DNA of 64,000 bases from positions 1 to 64,000 of the forward strand of contig JAQBPN010000019.1 in assembly GCA_028287505.1 (NCBI GenBank), read 5' to 3'. Shown piece by piece: positions 63,426 through 64,000 of the stretch. The notes below the pieces were generated by a model. The model made no database searches. It was not told where the DNA came from and worked only from the letters and a program-made list of their open reading frames with translations. Each line of letters starts with the position of its first letter. The first letter of the stretch is position 1. The translations under genes and the position numbers were made by a program. This DNA comes from Fibrobacterota bacterium (GTDB lineage: Bacteria; Fibrobacterota; Fibrobacteria; UBA11236).

Positions 63426-64000
63426 CTAGAGCCTCCAGAGTACGATGCCCGGAGGCGTCTTTTCCCTGGGGAGCAGGTTCTTGATGTCCGTGACCACGCC
63501 CTTGCCGCCCTTGAGCAGGCGCTTGGGAAGATCCCAGCCTTCGCGCTTGAACTGTTCGTGCGCCACGGCCAGGACCACGCCCACGGCCGGCTTCAGCTTT
63601 TCGACGGGGACGAGGGTCACTCCGTATTCATGCTTGGCTTCCTCGGGATAGGCCTGCGGATCGGTCACCTGCACTTCGAACCCGAAGGTCTCCAACTCGC
63701 TCATGATGTCCACCACCTTGGTGTTGCGGATGTCGGAGACGTTCTCCTTGAACGTTAAGCCCAGGATCGTGATCACGGGTTTGGCCCCGTCGAAGTTCAC
63801 GCCCCCCAGCTTGAGGATCTCCTTGGTCATTTCGCGCGCCACGAAGCGGCCCATGCTGTCGTTGATGCGGCGGCCGGCCAGGATCACCTGGGGGATATAG
63901 CCCACCTGCTCGGCTTTGTGCGTGAGGTAATAGGGATCCACGCCGATGCAATGGCCGCCCACCAGTCCCGGCTGGAACTTGAGGAAATTCCACTTGGTGC
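63426..64000 (-). CDS. Nucleotide-sugar dehydrogenase, C-terminal part (gene continues beyond window)
   Basis: The 3' about 190 codons are visible and the frame is open to the window edge. [28 protein letters not shown] carries the active-site Cys region and resembles TviB/WbpO-type UDP-N-acetylhexosamine dehydrogenases more than simple Ugd. [20 protein letters not shown] is the C-terminal UDP-binding domain. With the WbpP-type epimerase at 17211 it could make UDP-GalNAc uronate; with the adjacent epimerase, UDP-galacturonate. Confidence 0.9.
   Translation of the reverse strand, partial: TKWNFLKFQPGLVGGHCIGVDPYYLTHKAEQVGYIPQVILAGRRINDSMGRFVAREMTKEILKLGGVNFDGAKPVITILGLTFKENVSDIRNTKVVDIMSELETFGFEVQVTDPQAYPEEAKHEYGVTLVPVEKLKPAVGVVLAVAHEQFKREGWDLPKRLLKGGKGVVTDIKNLLPREKTPPGIVLWRL

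Overview
Organism. The window is a GC-rich bacterial chromosome segment with mostly short intergenic gaps. A TIGR02147-family protein (29857-30681) sits directly upstream of a surface lipoprotein. There are many lipoproteins, Ig/PKD-repeat proteins and a type-IX-like C-terminal sorting domain. Together these suggest a Gram-negative member of the Fibrobacterota or a close relative. This is inferred from gene content only. No rRNA or tRNA was found.

Layout. (1) 1-5110: the 3' part of a secreted M6-peptidase-like protein whose zinc site is degenerate, a 228-bp inverted-repeat element, then adk overlapping rfbA. (2) 5111-11809: a cassette in which two paralogous small TPR-like membrane proteins flank a 1523-aa Ig-repeat/beta-helix lipoprotein. 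All three genes have matching upstream regions with CRP-type palindromes. (3) 11850-24370: a CgeB-like glycosyltransferase, a DUF4954-like protein, a HAD phosphatase, a WbpP/TviC-type epimerase, an initiating sugar phosphotransferase, homoserine dehydrogenase, gmd and a Wzi-like barrel, with two more inverted-repeat elements in the gaps. (4) 24438-29583: three tandem polysaccharide-deacetylase paralogues and a sugar O-methyltransferase, in a locally AT-richer stretch. (5) 29857-33116: TIGR02147 protein plus lipoprotein. (6) 33165-45718: a glycosyltransferase cluster with Wzz and a frameshifted Wzy-like gene. On the minus strand most genes are joined by ATGA/TTGA overlaps. (7) 45859-54981: Wzx, a GT-B-like protein and two converging sugar-acid operons: SIS isomerase, 2-hydroxyacid dehydrogenase, IMPase and methyltransferase, against HpcH/HpaI aldolase, KdsB-type cytidylyltransferase and Gfo/Idh/MocA oxidoreductase. 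A 28-bp palindrome separates them. (8) 55069-64000: a Wza-like exporter, a second Wzi-like barrel, gmhA, an unknown lipoprotein, and nucleotide-sugar epimerase and dehydrogenase genes.

How it works together. From 16 kb onward the window is largely one surface-polysaccharide locus of Wzx/Wzy/Wzz/Wza type. It contains activated-sugar synthesis (RfbA, Gmd, WbpP, nucleotide-sugar dehydrogenase and epimerase), initiation (polyprenyl-phosphate sugar transferase), assembly (at least seven glycosyltransferases), modification (deacetylases, acetyltransferase, methyltransferases), flipping, chain-length control, export and surface attachment. The most unusual parts are the CRP-palindrome cassette, the dispersed inverted-repeat elements, the homopolymer-split polymerase gene, and a possible alternative route to a CMP-activated 3-deoxy-ulosonic acid.
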